Assembly: GCF_000687475.1 (NCBI RefSeq)
Contig: NC_057319.1
Coordinates: forward strand, 3,772,001-3,836,000
Length of the DNA stretch: 64,000 nucleotides
DNA from: Ustilaginoidea virens
Lineage: Eukaryota; Ascomycota; Sordariomycetes; Hypocreales; Clavicipitaceae
Direction of reading: 5' to 3'
Positions within the stretch are counted from its first letter, which is position 1; each line of letters begins with the position of its first letter. The notes under the pieces were generated by a model that saw only the letters and a program-made list of their open reading frames with translations, was not told the origin of the DNA and ran no database searches. Shown here in pieces: positions 47,801 through 58,483 of the stretch. A program made the translations under genes and the position numbers.

Positions 47801-48849
47801 GTCTGGTGTGACGCAGCCACGCAACCTTGGCCATCTCTTCAATCCCGACGCCCACGCCCGTCGTGGTTCACGAACCGGCCATGGTGAGTTGGCACAGGGC
47901 TGGACGGGACCGAGGCGGCGGAGTCCAGGAAGGAAGGGAAAGCTGCAGGTGCCGTGAAGCCGAGAAGATGCATGCATTGCGCGCATGGTTAGGAGGCAGG
48001 GAAGGAGCATTAGGTCTGTGTTTTGGTGGGGTTGTTGACTTGAGCGGGCCGGCAGGCTGCAGCTGACGTGCTATTGGCCGGCAGGCTGCCGTTGACGTGC
48101 TACTGGCCGGCAACGAGCCAGTAGAAAGCAACGAGAGGGTCTGTCTGCTCCGTGCTTGCAGTCCTGGTGGCTCCGCTTCGCTCCGCTCCTGCAAGGTACT
48201 ACTGTACGTACTCCGTACCCTGCGAGGGGCAATCAATGTACATGTGTATGTAGTATGTACCCATGGTAGCCTAACCTAGAGCTGAATTGATTCTTTTCTA
48301 AGAATGGGAAAAAAAGGAAAAAAACAAAAACAAACAAAAAACCCCCTTCCCGAAAAAAAAAATTAAGAAAAAAAAAAATAGGAACTGTAGTCACCGAGCA
48401 GACAAAAGATTCAAACGCAGGTCATGTCAAATCTGTCCTTGGCCCGTCTTGCCGGGAAACCGTGGCTACAGTTGCTGGTTGCTGCTGGGTCTGGGTCTGG
48501 GTCTCGGTCTGGCTGGTCTAAGCTTAACCTCGGCGGGGTCTGTAAAGGCTGTCTGTAGTCCGTAGGCCGGTTGACCCCACAACTAACCTTCATTCCAAAG
48601 CCCCGTCAGTCATGTCCGTGTCTGACGGAATTTCCATATGAACCTCTGCTATCGCCCCCCCCCCCCCCCTTGATCCCGTCCGATGACTCCGATCCAACCT
48701 GCTTGGGGATACCGCCGAACCGGAAACTGAACACGAAAATCCGACCCCCTTCGCCCCGGGGCTTTCCTCTGGCTCGTTGCCGCCGCCTCGCCGCCTCCTG
48801 CCCCGAGAAAGAAACGGAAACGTCGCCTCGACTGGGGCAGGTTGCATCA

Positions 48850-50881
48850 ATGGCCTGCAACATGGCGTGGTCCAAGAGCACCCGCATCAAGATCATGATT
48901 GCCATTGACACGGCCTTCTTCTTGCTCGAGCTGGTTTGCGGTTTTCTTGCCCACTCGCTGGCCTTGACCGCCGACGCTTTTCACATGGTACGCATCATCG
49001 CATGAGTCTCCCGCCCCCCGTCTGCCGTCTGCCGTCTGCCGTCGCATGATGATTTCGGGCGTGGTTATTTGATTTGCTGGGCTGACCAATCCCCCCTTCC
49101 TGAACAGCTCAACGACATCATCTCCCTCGTCATCGGTTTGTGGGCTGTTGTGGCGGCCCAGAAAGAGACGACCGACGAATTCACCTTTGGGGTTTGTGTG
49201 CAATCATCCTTGCTTCTTCTCCCTGCCAGACTACTCCTTTTACTTGTCTCATTTTTTCACCATCATTATTTATTGACTTGCATCGCAGTGGGTTCGCGCT
49301 GAAATTCTTGGTGCCTTCTTCAACGCCGTCTTCCTCATCGCCTTGTGCGTGTCCATCATTCTGGAAGCTCTCACCCGATTCGTAGAGCCCCCCGAGATTA
49401 GCCAGCCAAAGCTCATTCTTGCCGTCGGCTGTGCCGGCCTCGTGTCGAACCTACTTGGTTTCGTGGTGCTGGGTGGCCATGGACACGCACACGGACACGA
49501 CCACGGTGACGAGGAGGATGGCCACGGGCACGGCCACGAGCACCCTCATGAGCATCATCAGCACCATCAGCACCATCAGCACCATCATCAAGTCTCCAAT
49601 GACCTCCGCAGCAATGTCGCGAGCGAAGAGGGCGCCGTCGGCGACGTTCTTCCCGAAGTCGTGCTCCGACGCGCAACCGAGAGCGCCGAGCACGCCCGTC
49701 GCATCCGATTCGGAGACGAGGCCTCCAGCCGGGATGATTCCAACAATCGCAGCCGTCTCGCCGCGCAGCCGAGGGGACGTGCTAGGCGGCGTTCCAGCAG
49801 GAGCGGCCACTCTCGTTTCCAGAGCATCGAAGACATGAGCATCCACCCTGCCAGCTTCCGACAGGACATCATTGCCGCGAGCTTGGCGGCATCATCCGGT
49901 GCCGGCTTGGTGGCCGGGAGCGACACCAGCGACGACGGCGACGACGACGCTCCTCTTGGCGGGTTGGAACCCCAAACCAACGAAGAATCCCCCCTCCTCG
50001 CCGGTGGCGTCGCCAAGATCCGCGGCAATGGCACTCTCGACGGCCACGCTGCTCACTCCCACGGCGCGCCTCGCAAGCACGCTCGCCGCGACTCGAGCGT
50101 CCACCACGGCCACAACCACACCTTGCCGCAGAAGCCGGGCTCCAAGGCCAGCGGCCACAGCCACGCCGACATGGGCATGAACGCCATGATGCTCCATGTT
50201 CTGGGCGACGCGCTGGGCAACGTCGGCGTCATCATCACCGCCCTCGTCATATGGCTCACGGACTGGCCTGGCAAGCTCTACTGCGATCCCGCCGTGTCGC
50301 TGCTCATCACCGCCATCATCCTCAAGACGTCCATCCCCCTTACTCGCGCAACCGCCAGGGTTCTCCTGCAGGCCACCCCCGAGAACATTTGCATCCAAGA
50401 CATCCGCCAAGACATCGAGGGTCTTCCAGGAGTCGTGAGCTGCCACCACATCCACATCTGGCAGCTGTCTGATACCAAGGTCGTCGCCAGCATGCACCTG
50501 CAGGTGGCCTTCCCCATCAACGAGCACAGCGGCGAAAAGTACATGCAACTGGCCAAGAGGGCGCGCAAGTGCCTGCACGGGTTCGGCATCCACAGCGCCA
50601 CTATCCAGCCCGAGTTCTGCCTCGATAAACAGCACACGCACGCTGGGGATGCCGCAGCGCTGCGAATGGATGGCGGCCGTGATGGAAACGGCGAGGCCCC
50701 CTGTCTCTTGGAATGCATAGACGACTGCCAGGAGCAAGGTTGCTGCCCGGCGGCCGACTCATCTTCCAAGGCGTCGTCGCCTTGCCGTGGCGGTGGCAGT
50801 GGCAGTGGCAATGGCAATGGCAACGGCAGCGGCAGTGGCTCGTCACATGGCGACCAAGAACATCATCACCATCAACACTAG
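48850..50881 (+). CDS. Vacuolar zinc/cobalt transporter, cation diffusion facilitator (Zrc1/Cot1 type)
   Basis: Exons 48850-48987, 49108-49191 and 49289-50881 (604 residues), phase 0 throughout. The first exon gives STRIKIMIAIDTAFFLLELV (TM1) and AHSLALTADAFHM; the second adds LNDIISLVIG, so the metal pair His45/Asp49 is split by intron 1. The second metal pair, His377/Asp381, is in LHVLGDALGNVG. Six membrane helices are visible, with a very long cytosolic loop (about 138-370) holding a His/Asp-rich segment (138-174), acidic blocks and a second His cluster, as in Zrc1/Cot1. The C-terminal domain contains IRQDIEGLPGVVSCHHIHIW and SATIQPEFC. The tail adds a Cys-rich segment (CLLECIDDCQEQGCC) and a Gly/Ser/Asn repeat ending in HHHHQH. 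A Met four codons later (48862) is an alternative start. Role: Zn/H+ exchange into the vacuole (family knowledge). Confidence 0.93.
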
Positions 50882-51510
50882 ACCTACCGGCAGGGAAATC
50901 TCTTCGTCATCGTCGCTTCTCCTGCCGACGGACGACGACGTGATGTCCCGGCGACTTGAAACAATTCAAAACAAAAAAAGAAAAAAAACAGCATGGGGCT
51001 CAATAGGAGCATGCTTTTCTCTACAGGTCCAGAAGGCAGCATTGCACTCTGGCGCTTCACGGCGTCCAGGCCAACGCACCACCCATTGTAACTGGTAATC
51101 GCTCTCTTTACTGACGCTTTTTTTTTTTTTTTTTTCCCCACTCACTTGTATTTCTCTTTTGTTTCTAGAGAGACCAGGGGGCGTTTGTGTTCTGCATCGG
51201 GTGAGCTTGTTTCTGTCGGGCGGGCATGGGTAAGGGATTCAGGATCGGGGGAAAAATTATATGTGCTTGGTAGATGATGCAGTGAAGAAGCTTCATAATT
51301 GCAGTCTGCAGCATTCGCGACGGCCGCAGCATGTAATGGCTTGTAAGCACGGTATTATCCGCCAGCACGAGTAGTTCAAAGCAGATGCATAGTCTGTATC
51401 AATCTTATCGCGTGCAGGTGGGCCAGACTTTGCCGCTGGCAGTCCAAAATCTGCCAGATTGAGGTGTTGAAAGTATGAGTGCAAATAAAACTCTTGCGCT
51501 TCAACAAACA
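50882..51510. other. Intergenic region, 3' of zinc transporter
   Basis: No gene seen. It has an A-rich stretch at 50971-50989 and a T run at 51118-51135, probably part of the transporter 3' UTR, then about 300 unremarkable bases before the tRNA gene. Confidence 0.6.
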
Positions 51511-51610
51511 GTCTTGGTGGCTCAGTTGGTTAGAGCGTTGGTCTCATAATATGATTCAATCTGAGATTGGAGCAATCCAAAGGTCGTGAGTTCGAGTCTC
51601 ACTCAGGACA
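51511..51610 (+). tRNA. tRNA-Met(CAT), elongator, with intron
   Basis: All arms pair: acceptor GTCTTGG with TCAGGAC (with G-U pairs) and discriminator A51610; D arm GCTC/GAGC; T arm GTGAG-TTCGAGT-CTCAC; variable loop AGGTC. The anticodon loop CTCATAA has anticodon CAT at 51545-51547. A 26-base intron (about 51549-51574) sits one base after the anticodon, the normal eukaryotic place, and removal leaves 74 bases. The anticodon stem TTGGT/TCCAA ends in a U-U pair, as in other eukaryotic elongator tRNA-Met. The intron and the absence of initiator features (A1-U72, GGG/CCC anticodon stem) favour the elongator. Confidence 0.92.
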
Positions 51611-52335
51611 TTCACTTTTGCCACCCGGCGAGAATAGCCTCCACTTGCCGGAGTCGCATTCATGTACTTTTTACGCCCTTGCACTCTTTCCTGGCGTCGA
51701 ACAACTGCTAGGGATTTTTTTTTTTTCGCTCTCCAACTTTGTCATGCATTACATCGATGGCGGTGGCGGCTGTACTACATACATACTACATGTGGTGTTG
51801 TTCTGTTGGAGATGGCGAATAGGCGCCCTGGGATTTTCCAGAGGCAACGGCCGTGTGTGTGTGATTTCCCGTCACGAAAAGTGCAATGGTTGGACAGCAC
51901 TGCGGAGGGTTCTTGTTATCAGACATGGTTGCCGGGAATCGACCTCGGATGGCAATGTCGTCACGATCAACGTGGCAGAAACGCATCAGAAGTTCTCGAT
52001 CCCCCCCCCTGCGTATCCCCTGCCCTGCATATCCCAAAAGAAAAGGAAAAGGAAAGAGAAAAGCCATCTCCGGGCGCAGGGGCGAAACGCGTCGGTCTTG
52101 AATACACAGAAGCCCGTTGGCAACCCCCCAAACCACATTGGCCAAAAAGATGTGTTCCGTAAAACGCCAGTCATGCGCGCCGACGCGAACCCCAAAGTCG
52201 GGGACAAGCCATGGCAACCAAATACACGACCCAACAGCAGAAGCAGCAGCAGCAGCAGCCAACAAAACGACGAAAAGAAGAAAACAGACGAAACGCCCTC
52301 GTCTCCCAACCCCCCCAACCCCCCCGCGCTTCTTT
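51611..52335. other. Intergenic region between tRNA and gar1
   Basis: A T run at 51715-51726 follows about 100 bases after the tRNA. A CAG-rich stretch at 52237-52260 and C runs at 52300-52326 lie beyond the gar1 stop codon. Long frames here are low-complexity and unconvincing. Confidence 0.55.
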
Positions 52336-53113
52336 CTATGATCCACGCCCGCGGCCCCGGAAACCTCCTCCGCGACCGCCGCCACCACCACCTCGGCCGC
52401 CGAACCCGCCGAACCCGCCGCGGCCGCCACCGCCGCGACCGCCTCCCCTCGAGAAGCCGCCGCCTCCGCGGGGACCGCCTCGTCCTCCCCTGGAGAAGCC
52501 GCCGCGACCGCCTCCCCGAGGGCCGCCGCGGCCGCCGCGGGCACCCCCCGCTCGCTTGGGCTTCTTCTCGCCAGGCACCTTTGGCTTGGGCAGGAACTTG
52601 TCGAGCGGCAGGAGCTTGTCGCCGCCGATGAAGACCTTGTCGCCCGTCTTGAAGCTGGTGGCCACTATGCCCTCCTGGGGCTTGATGGTAAAGTACACCT
52701 CGTTGATGGGTCCGAGCACTTCGTCGACCTTGCCGATGGGCGTCTTGTTCTCGAGGTAGATGGGGGCGTTGAAGTAGGGGATCTTGACGTTGGACGAGCG
52801 GCAGAACATTTCGCCCTCGACGGCGTGTTGGACGATGCCCATTTCAAGGACTTCGGCGGGGGGGCCTGCCGGTGCGAAACTGCCGCCTCGTCCTCCTGTT
52901 CATTGCCGTCGTCAGCATGTGCCTCTTTGTTTCTTTTCCGGTTCTTTTTGTTTCCTTTTTTTTGTTTCCTTTTTTTTTTGTTTTTTTTGTCGCCAACTGC
53001 GCTGCGAGGGAGCAGATGGGTATTTTAATTTTTTTTTTATTCCTTCGCTTACCTCGAAAGCCACCACCCCCTCGACCTCCAAAGCCGCCGCCGCGGCCGC
53101 CTCTGAATGACAT
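52336..53113 (-). CDS. gar1: H/ACA snoRNP subunit Gar1
   Basis: Exons complement(53053-53113, 52336-52895), 206 residues. The 157-base intron (GTAAGC...AACAG) contains long T runs and splits a Gly codon in the N-terminal Gly/Arg domain. The core (about 30-135) has [55 protein letters not shown] and [20 protein letters not shown], a close match to Gar1. The C-terminus (about 145-206) is a second RGG domain. Gar1 binds the Cbf5 pseudouridine synthase in nucleolar H/ACA particles that modify rRNA and process pre-rRNA. It is divergent from the Memo gene. Confidence 0.95.
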
Positions 53114-53796
53114 TTTGTGTGCTGTTGAACTCGGTGGGATGGGGGGTGCAGTTGCAGTTGGCGGGCGACTTTCTCGTCGATTTTCTCTCACGAGAACTTT
53201 TTTTTCTCGGCTTCAAGTGGCTTGCAGTGCAGGAAATTCAATTTTCCGCAGCGGAGGAGTACGCGGTTCTGATTGGCAGGGGTCGGCGGGAGAGGAAATC
53301 AAGCTACCCTATGCTGAAGCGTTGGGATTTTTTTAAATCTTTGGGACATGGATGACGGCTTTCAGTGAGACTTGAACTGTACACCGCATACTCTGCGCAG
53401 GGTGCACAGTGTGCACAGTCCGCGCAGTCCGCTGTCTGGGCCTGCTGCCTAGGACTGCTGTCTGCACGTGGGCTGGAGACAAGGAGCACAGCACCAACTA
53501 TTCGACAGCTTCGACACGAACAATACATCTCCGATACTCCTCGACCCGACTAGACCGCAGTCCTCGCTCGAGTACTCCGTATCCTGACAGGTCGAAGGTT
53601 CGACCATCGGCAGGCACAAAGCTACCCCGCAGGTCCAGCGGGGCAGTGACAACATCATCGACGCGCAGCTACCTCCTACCTCCTAGCCTGATTCAACCTC
53701 GCTTCCATCCACCATCCATCCAACCTGTCGAGGGCCACAAACAGACAGACGCTGCAATCTTCTCACGCATTCCATCTCGGCTGCAAACCCCAAACG
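53114..53796. other. Divergent promoter region of gar1 and the Memo gene
   Basis: 683 bases with no gene. AGTACTCCGTA occurs at 53571-53581, and an imperfect GCGCAG/GTGCACAG repeat at 53393-53432. Confidence 0.55.
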
Positions 53797-54891
53797 ATGG
53801 GCACCAGGGAAACCGGAAAAGCTGGCTCTTGGTACGTGGCCTCCCCCGAGGCTCTCTCGGCCGAGCTGGATGGCTACCTGTCAGAGGTTCCCGACACCAT
53901 AGACGGCTCGTCGCTCCCCATTCCCGGAGCCCGAATCATCATTGCACCGTAAGTTTCCCATCGCGGACCCGGGGACAGCAGAGACAGAAAGAGGTGCAGA
54001 ATCCGCCCATCTCTGACTTCCCCCCTCCGAAGCCACGCAGGGTACACGTATTCGGGCCCATGCGCCGCCTGGGCGTATAAAGTCCTGGACCTCAGCAAAG
54101 CCAAACGCGTGTTTATCCTTGGCCCATCCCACACGTACTACCTCGACGGGTGCGCCGTGACAACGTACGCCAAATACGCCACTCCCTTCGGCGACCTGAC
54201 TGTCGATGTCGACGTGCTTCGGAGGGTCAAAGAAGCCGGGCACATGGGCAACATCCCCCGGTCCAAGGACTCGGCCGAGCATTCCCTGGAAATGCACCTG
54301 CCGTTCCTCTACAAGCGGTGCGAGCAGACGTTTGGCTCGCCCGAAAAGTTCCCCGCCGTGGTCCCCATCCTCGTCGGCGACAACGGCCGAGAAAGGGAGA
54401 AGGACGTTGGCAGCATCTTGGCAGCGTACCTGAGGGACGAGGAGAACGCCTTTATTGTTTCCTCGGATTTCTGCCACTGGGGCGCACACTTTCAGTACAT
54501 GGTGTACGCGCCCCAGAATGACCTGTCCCGGTTGGTTCACTTGCGCAGGTCAGAAGATAGGCCGACCGGACCACCGATTCACGAAACCATCAAGCTACTC
54601 GACGAGGCAGCCATGGACGCCGTCAAGAGCGGAAGTCACGACGCCTTTGTCGACAATCTCGGGAAAACAAAGAATACAGTCTGCGGTCGACATCCCATCG
54701 GAGTAGCCATGGCAGCTCTGGAGATTCTCGCAGCCGGGCAAGCCGGGCAAGCCGGGCAAGCCGGGCAAGCTGGGCAAGTCGACGACGAGGACAAGTGCCG
54801 GTTCAAGATTACGCAGTATCAACGCAGCAACTTGGTGGACTCGCCCAGCGACTTTAGCGTCAGCTACGTTTCGGCATATGCCGTCTTGTGA
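53797..54891 (+). CDS. Memo-family protein (MEMO1 homolog)
   Basis: Exons 53797-53948 and 54033-54891 (336 residues). An 84-base intron with GTAAGT, a CTCTGACT branch site and CCGAAG restores IIIAPHAGYTYSGPCAAWAY. Further family motifs are KRVFILGPSHTYYLDGCAV, SAEHSLEMHLPFLYKRCEQ, SSDFCHWGAHFQY and NTVCGRHPIGVAMAALE. The His/His/Cys residues in PHAG, GPSH and CGRHPIG correspond to the metal site of human MEMO1, related in fold to extradiol dioxygenases and reported to bind copper/iron. A Gly-Gln-Ala repeat of five units (about residues 277-291), encoded by a 9-base tandem, interrupts the C-terminal part. Cellular role in this organism unknown. Confidence 0.92.
54733..54778. repeat. In-frame GCCGGGCAA tandem repeat in the Memo gene
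   Basis: Five 9-base units encode Ala-Gly-Gln and the last is slightly diverged. The unit length preserves frame. Confidence 0.9.
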
Positions 54892-55180
54892 TGGCTTGGG
54901 CGTGGAACGACTGTTACAGTGACTGTCAGTACTGTGAAGGGGTAGGTGAAGGTCGAACCTAGGGCCAAGGCTGAACATGGATGTTATTGCCCCGGCGGTT
55001 ATAATGTGCATAAGTGATGTTTTTGTGTGTCCATCCACATGCGCGGATTACCTAGTGCAAACGTCGCGGTAATGCCATGTTGATCTTGGCGCGGCGCCAT
55101 ACTCTCTGTAAGCGCAGACCGGGCGAGGATCCTCTTGCGAAAGGGTCGTCGATGCAGGAAACCAGCGGATAATTTGACTC

Positions 55181-55225
55181 GAGCTGCCGCATCACGAGCT
55201 GCCGCATCACGAGCTGCCGCATCAT
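55181..55225. repeat. Three 15-base tandem units GAGCTGCCGCATCAC
   Basis: Units at 55181, 55196 and 55211; only the last base of the third differs. Confidence 0.9.
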
Positions 55226-55848
55226 GAAGCCGCCCGTCCATCCCACAGCCCAAATGCATCACATCCCCCCTCCAGTTGCTTGCTGCGGCCCTGCGGCCAG
55301 TAATGCTTGCGCGGCCAGGCCAGGCCAGGCCAGCCTTCAAGGACAAAAGAGATGGGTGGATGGGCTTTGATCGATCGCAGGAGGCCAGTAGGGCAGGAGG
55401 GCTTGGTTTGGGTCTGGGCAGTTCCCCAGCCCGCTGCCCTTGTCCAATGACGTTGCAGGCTCCGGACTAGTGCCGGGCCTAAAGCAGCTCCAAGCCCAGC
55501 CCAGACAGCCCCTTTCCAACGCCTCGCGCCTGGCCAGTTGGCCACATGCAGCTGTCGGGCCAGTTGTGGTCGGCTGTGGCCAGTTGGGTCAGTGGTTCTG
55601 GTCGGACTGGTCAGTGGGTGTGTCAGTGGGTGTGTCAGTGGGTGGACGGCTGGGTGGACCTGGTCGACATAACCTCCCAGCCGTGTCGCAACAAACCAGC
55701 CGCCAGCCAGCCCTTCTTGGTCCCTTTCACGTAACTCATCTCCAGACTTTTTGCAATTCGACGTTGCAATCAGACTCTTACTCTTTAGCTTTCTGCTCTC
55801 TACTCTTGAATTTTTCTTTTAGGGACCAAAGAACATTTCCTCCACCTC

Positions 55849-55892
55849 CTGATCCACGACTGATCCACGCCTGATCCACGCCTGATCCACGC
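55849..55892. repeat. Four 11-base tandem units CTGATCCACGC
   Basis: They lie about 50 bases upstream of a well-placed ATG (55940), so probably in the promoter or leader of the syntaxin gene. Confidence 0.85.
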
Positions 55893-56253
55893 CGGCTTCT
55901 TTTCCTGTCGGGAGCCAGGTGCTCTGCAATACCGCCACCATGAGTGTCAGTGTTTCCATCTTCACTTGCCTGATCTTGACTGTTTTACCCCAGTGAAATT
56001 TTTCCGACTCATGTGATTTTTCTGCTGGTTGTCTTTGGCTATATGCACGCGCCGGGCTTGTATCAAGTATCCGTCAAGTGCTTGATCCTTGTGCGATCCT
56101 AACCTTGGCTCGGATGACCTGAAAAGCACCGGTTGTTTAATACACTCACGGGCCAAGTATCTGGCTAACAAATAGTGCAGCAGTACGGGTTAGTTTGAAC
56201 TACTTGTTCATGCAACGTCGGACGCGCTGTCAATGGACCTTGCAGATCGAATG

Positions 56254-56290
<37 letters not shown>

Positions 56291-56361
56291 AGAACAAGAA
56301 CAAACGAAAACGAACCCGGGCTTCGATCGAGTCTATGCTAACGATGATCCCCTTTCAACAG

Positions 56362-57758
56362 ATACGGTGGTCAACAGAACCCCTACGGCCAACGGGACAA
56401 TGCTGCTGGTGGCTACGGTAGACAACAGCAGGGCGGCTACGGATCACCGTATGGCGGCACTGCCGGTGCTGGCGGCGGCTACGGCCAGAACAACAACTTT
56501 GGAGGTACGGGAGGGCTATTTCGCTGCTAGCCAAGTGCAGCAATGAAGTGGGTGAGCTGTCGAGCGGGAAAACTGATGGCTTGCTTTTCACAGGCTCCAA
56601 CGTTGAGATGGCTCCTCTGGGTCAAGCAGCTGGCTATGGTGCCGGCGGCGGCGGCGGCGGCGGCAGTCGCAACATTCTCGACGAATGCAGCGGCATTGAC
56701 AACGGCATCAACCAAGTCGAGCACAACCTCGAGAAGCTTCGAATGCTCCAGCAGCGATCTTTGGACGATGCCGACACCTCATCGGCCAGCGCTGCCAACC
56801 GGCAGCTCGACTCGCTCTCCACAGATACCATGGCGCTCTATCGCGACCTCACCGAGCGCGTTCGCACCCTCAAGTCCAAGCCCCCTCAGCAGGTTGCTCA
56901 GTACCGTGGCCAGGTGGACCGCATCGATCGCCGGCTCAAGAGCGCCATCCAGCAGTACCAGCAGATCGAGTCTCAGTTCCGCAAGCGCACCCAAGAGCAG
57001 ATGAAACGCCAGTACCGCATTGTTCGCCCCGATGCCACCGAGAAAGAGGTCCAGGCCGTCGCGGAGGACACGAGCAACAACCAAGTCTTTGCGCAGGCCA
57101 TGATGCAGAGCGACCGGCAGGGCCGAGCCCGCGCCGCTCTGAGTGCTGTGCAGGACCGTCACGCCGCCCTTGTCAAGATTGAGCAACAAATGGTTGAGCT
57201 GTCGCAGCTGTTCCAAGACATGGACACGCTGGTTGTTCAACAGGAGGCCGCCATTGTGCAGATTGAGCAAAAGGGAGAGGAAGTGGTCGACAACCTGGAC
57301 AAGGGCAACGAGGAGATTGGCATAGCTGTCAATACCGCGCGGAAGACGAGGAAGAAGAAGTGGATATGCCTGGGGATATGCGGTAAGCAACCCATCTGCT
57401 GGAACACGCCTTTTGTCTCATTTTTTATTTTTTCTATTTTCATTTTATTTTTATTTTCAGCTAACGAGAGGGTCCCCCCTCCCCCCAATGCAAAGTGGCC
57501 ATCCTGCTCGTCATCGTCATCATCGTGCTCATTTACGTCTTTGTCATCCGCCGCCCCTCAGACAATGGCGGCAACAAGAAGCGAGAGGTCGAATCTCTTG
57601 CCAACACGGCCAACACGGTGCTGTCCAGCTACCTGTCCGCCACTGGGCCCGAAGCCAAAGGCCTGGAAGCCCGAGCAGCCATTGACCAGGCTCTTGCTGA
57701 GGAGATGCATCGCCTCGCCAAAACGCGGATTCACTTTCCGCTGCTGCCGAATAACTAG
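56362..57758 (+). CDS. Plasma-membrane Qa-SNARE, Sso1/syntaxin type (5' exon missing)
   Basis: Exons seen are 56362-56504, 56594-57382 and 57496-57758; the first coding exon is unresolved. The N-terminus is Gly/Tyr/Gln-rich (NPYGQ, GGYGSPYGG). Then comes a syntaxin Habc region (NILDECSGIDNGINQVEHNL to about QYRGQVDRID) with RTQEQMKRQYRIVRPDATE, and the SNARE helix RHAALVKIEQQMVELSQLFQDM, whose LSQLFQ glutamine is the zero-layer residue. A basic stop-transfer RKTRKKKW precedes the membrane helix (VAILLVIVIIVLIYVFVI), which begins right after the last intron (GTAAGC, CTAACGA branch, AAAG). Sso proteins drive exocytic fusion with Sec9 and Snc. About 69 residues follow the membrane helix, unusually long. 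The ATG at 55940 has ideal context, but no donor after it gives the phase required at 56362. Confidence 0.85.
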
Positions 57759-58483
57759 ACAGCAGCACAAACTGCCGGTCAAGACGGTGCATCTCTCTTG
57801 TTGGCTGCATGTACTATGGGCGAAGGGGATGGTATAGAGCCGGACTCGTTTGCCGAGACAAACTCTTGCACAATTTCATAGCTGTGCACACGGATCAGCC
57901 TTCTTTTTTTTTCCCCTTTTTTTCTTTCTCTTATTATTTCGTCGTTATTAATCACAAAAGACACCTCAGCGGGATGGGCGCTTTCTTTTCTTTTTGTTAT
58001 CGTCATTGTATATAAGTTCACGGTCCTAGTTCAGAGATTGAATTTCTTTTCTTTTTTTTCCCTTTTCCTTTTATTTTTTTATTCTTTAAAAAAATCAACG
58101 CTTGGTCGTGTCTTCGGTGTGGAGTAACCCATCAGCCGACGTGATATCAGATCCAGCAACAGAGGGCACATTCGCCGTGGTAAGTGCGCCTGCTTGCTTG
58201 GATGCATGGCCGACAAGATTGCACAAAGGTGACGCATCGACCTGCTTCCAGCAACAGCACAGGCGTCAAGATGCCGTATATTCCCAGAACACACACGGGA
58301 CACGCAAAGGTCCAAAAAAGCCCCCAAAAACGAACCTACGACAAAGCAGCGCCAAAACAAGACAAAGAAGGGGGAAGCCCCGACTGCGCAACGCCTCGAT
58401 ATCCCCTGCACTTGCACCAGATACGCCATCCGGAATTCGAGCTTCCGCCTCCGAGAGGTCAGAGAGCTAGCCCCTCGGGCCAT
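57759..58483. other. Intergenic region between convergent genes
   Basis: T-rich stretches at 57904-57930 and 58046-58085 look like 3' UTR. A possible minus-strand terminal exon (58097-58191) is described in the findings. No complete gene is supportable. Confidence 0.5.

Larger units (their letters stand above)
29777..48849. other. 19-kb gene-poor, repeat-rich region
   Basis: No gene can be named across about 19 kb, while the rest of the window has about one gene per 2-3 kb. Open frames of 120-220 codons occur on both strands but overlap each other, lack known motifs and often lack an ATG. The stretch is filled with tandem repeats (31764-31796, 32428-32461, 34268-34300, 35028-35089, 35322-35358, 38051-38080, 43311-43337, 44184-44258, 47079-47157, 47709-47800), long A runs (31084-31109, 40454-40492), a G-quadruplex motif (39930-39968) and many copies of TACGGAGTAC and GGTACC-type motifs. 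The left end may include a missing first exon and 5' UTR of the cyclin gene. Confidence 0.6.
54892..56361. other. Intergenic region and unresolved 5' part of the syntaxin gene
   Basis: It contains three 15-base GAGCTGCCGCATCAC units (55181-55225), a GGCCA pentamer repeat (about 55312-55334), a GTCAGTGGGTGT tandem (about 55606-55650), four 11-base CTGATCCACGC units (55849-55892), an ATG in strong context (CCGCCACCATG, ATG at 55940) and a 31-base A run near 56258-56288. The first coding exon of the syntaxin gene probably lies here. Confidence 0.5.

Noticed and set aside
51886..52759. Long frames opposite gar1
   Set aside because: They are Pro/Arg shadows of the RGG domain and of the core Gar1 exon.
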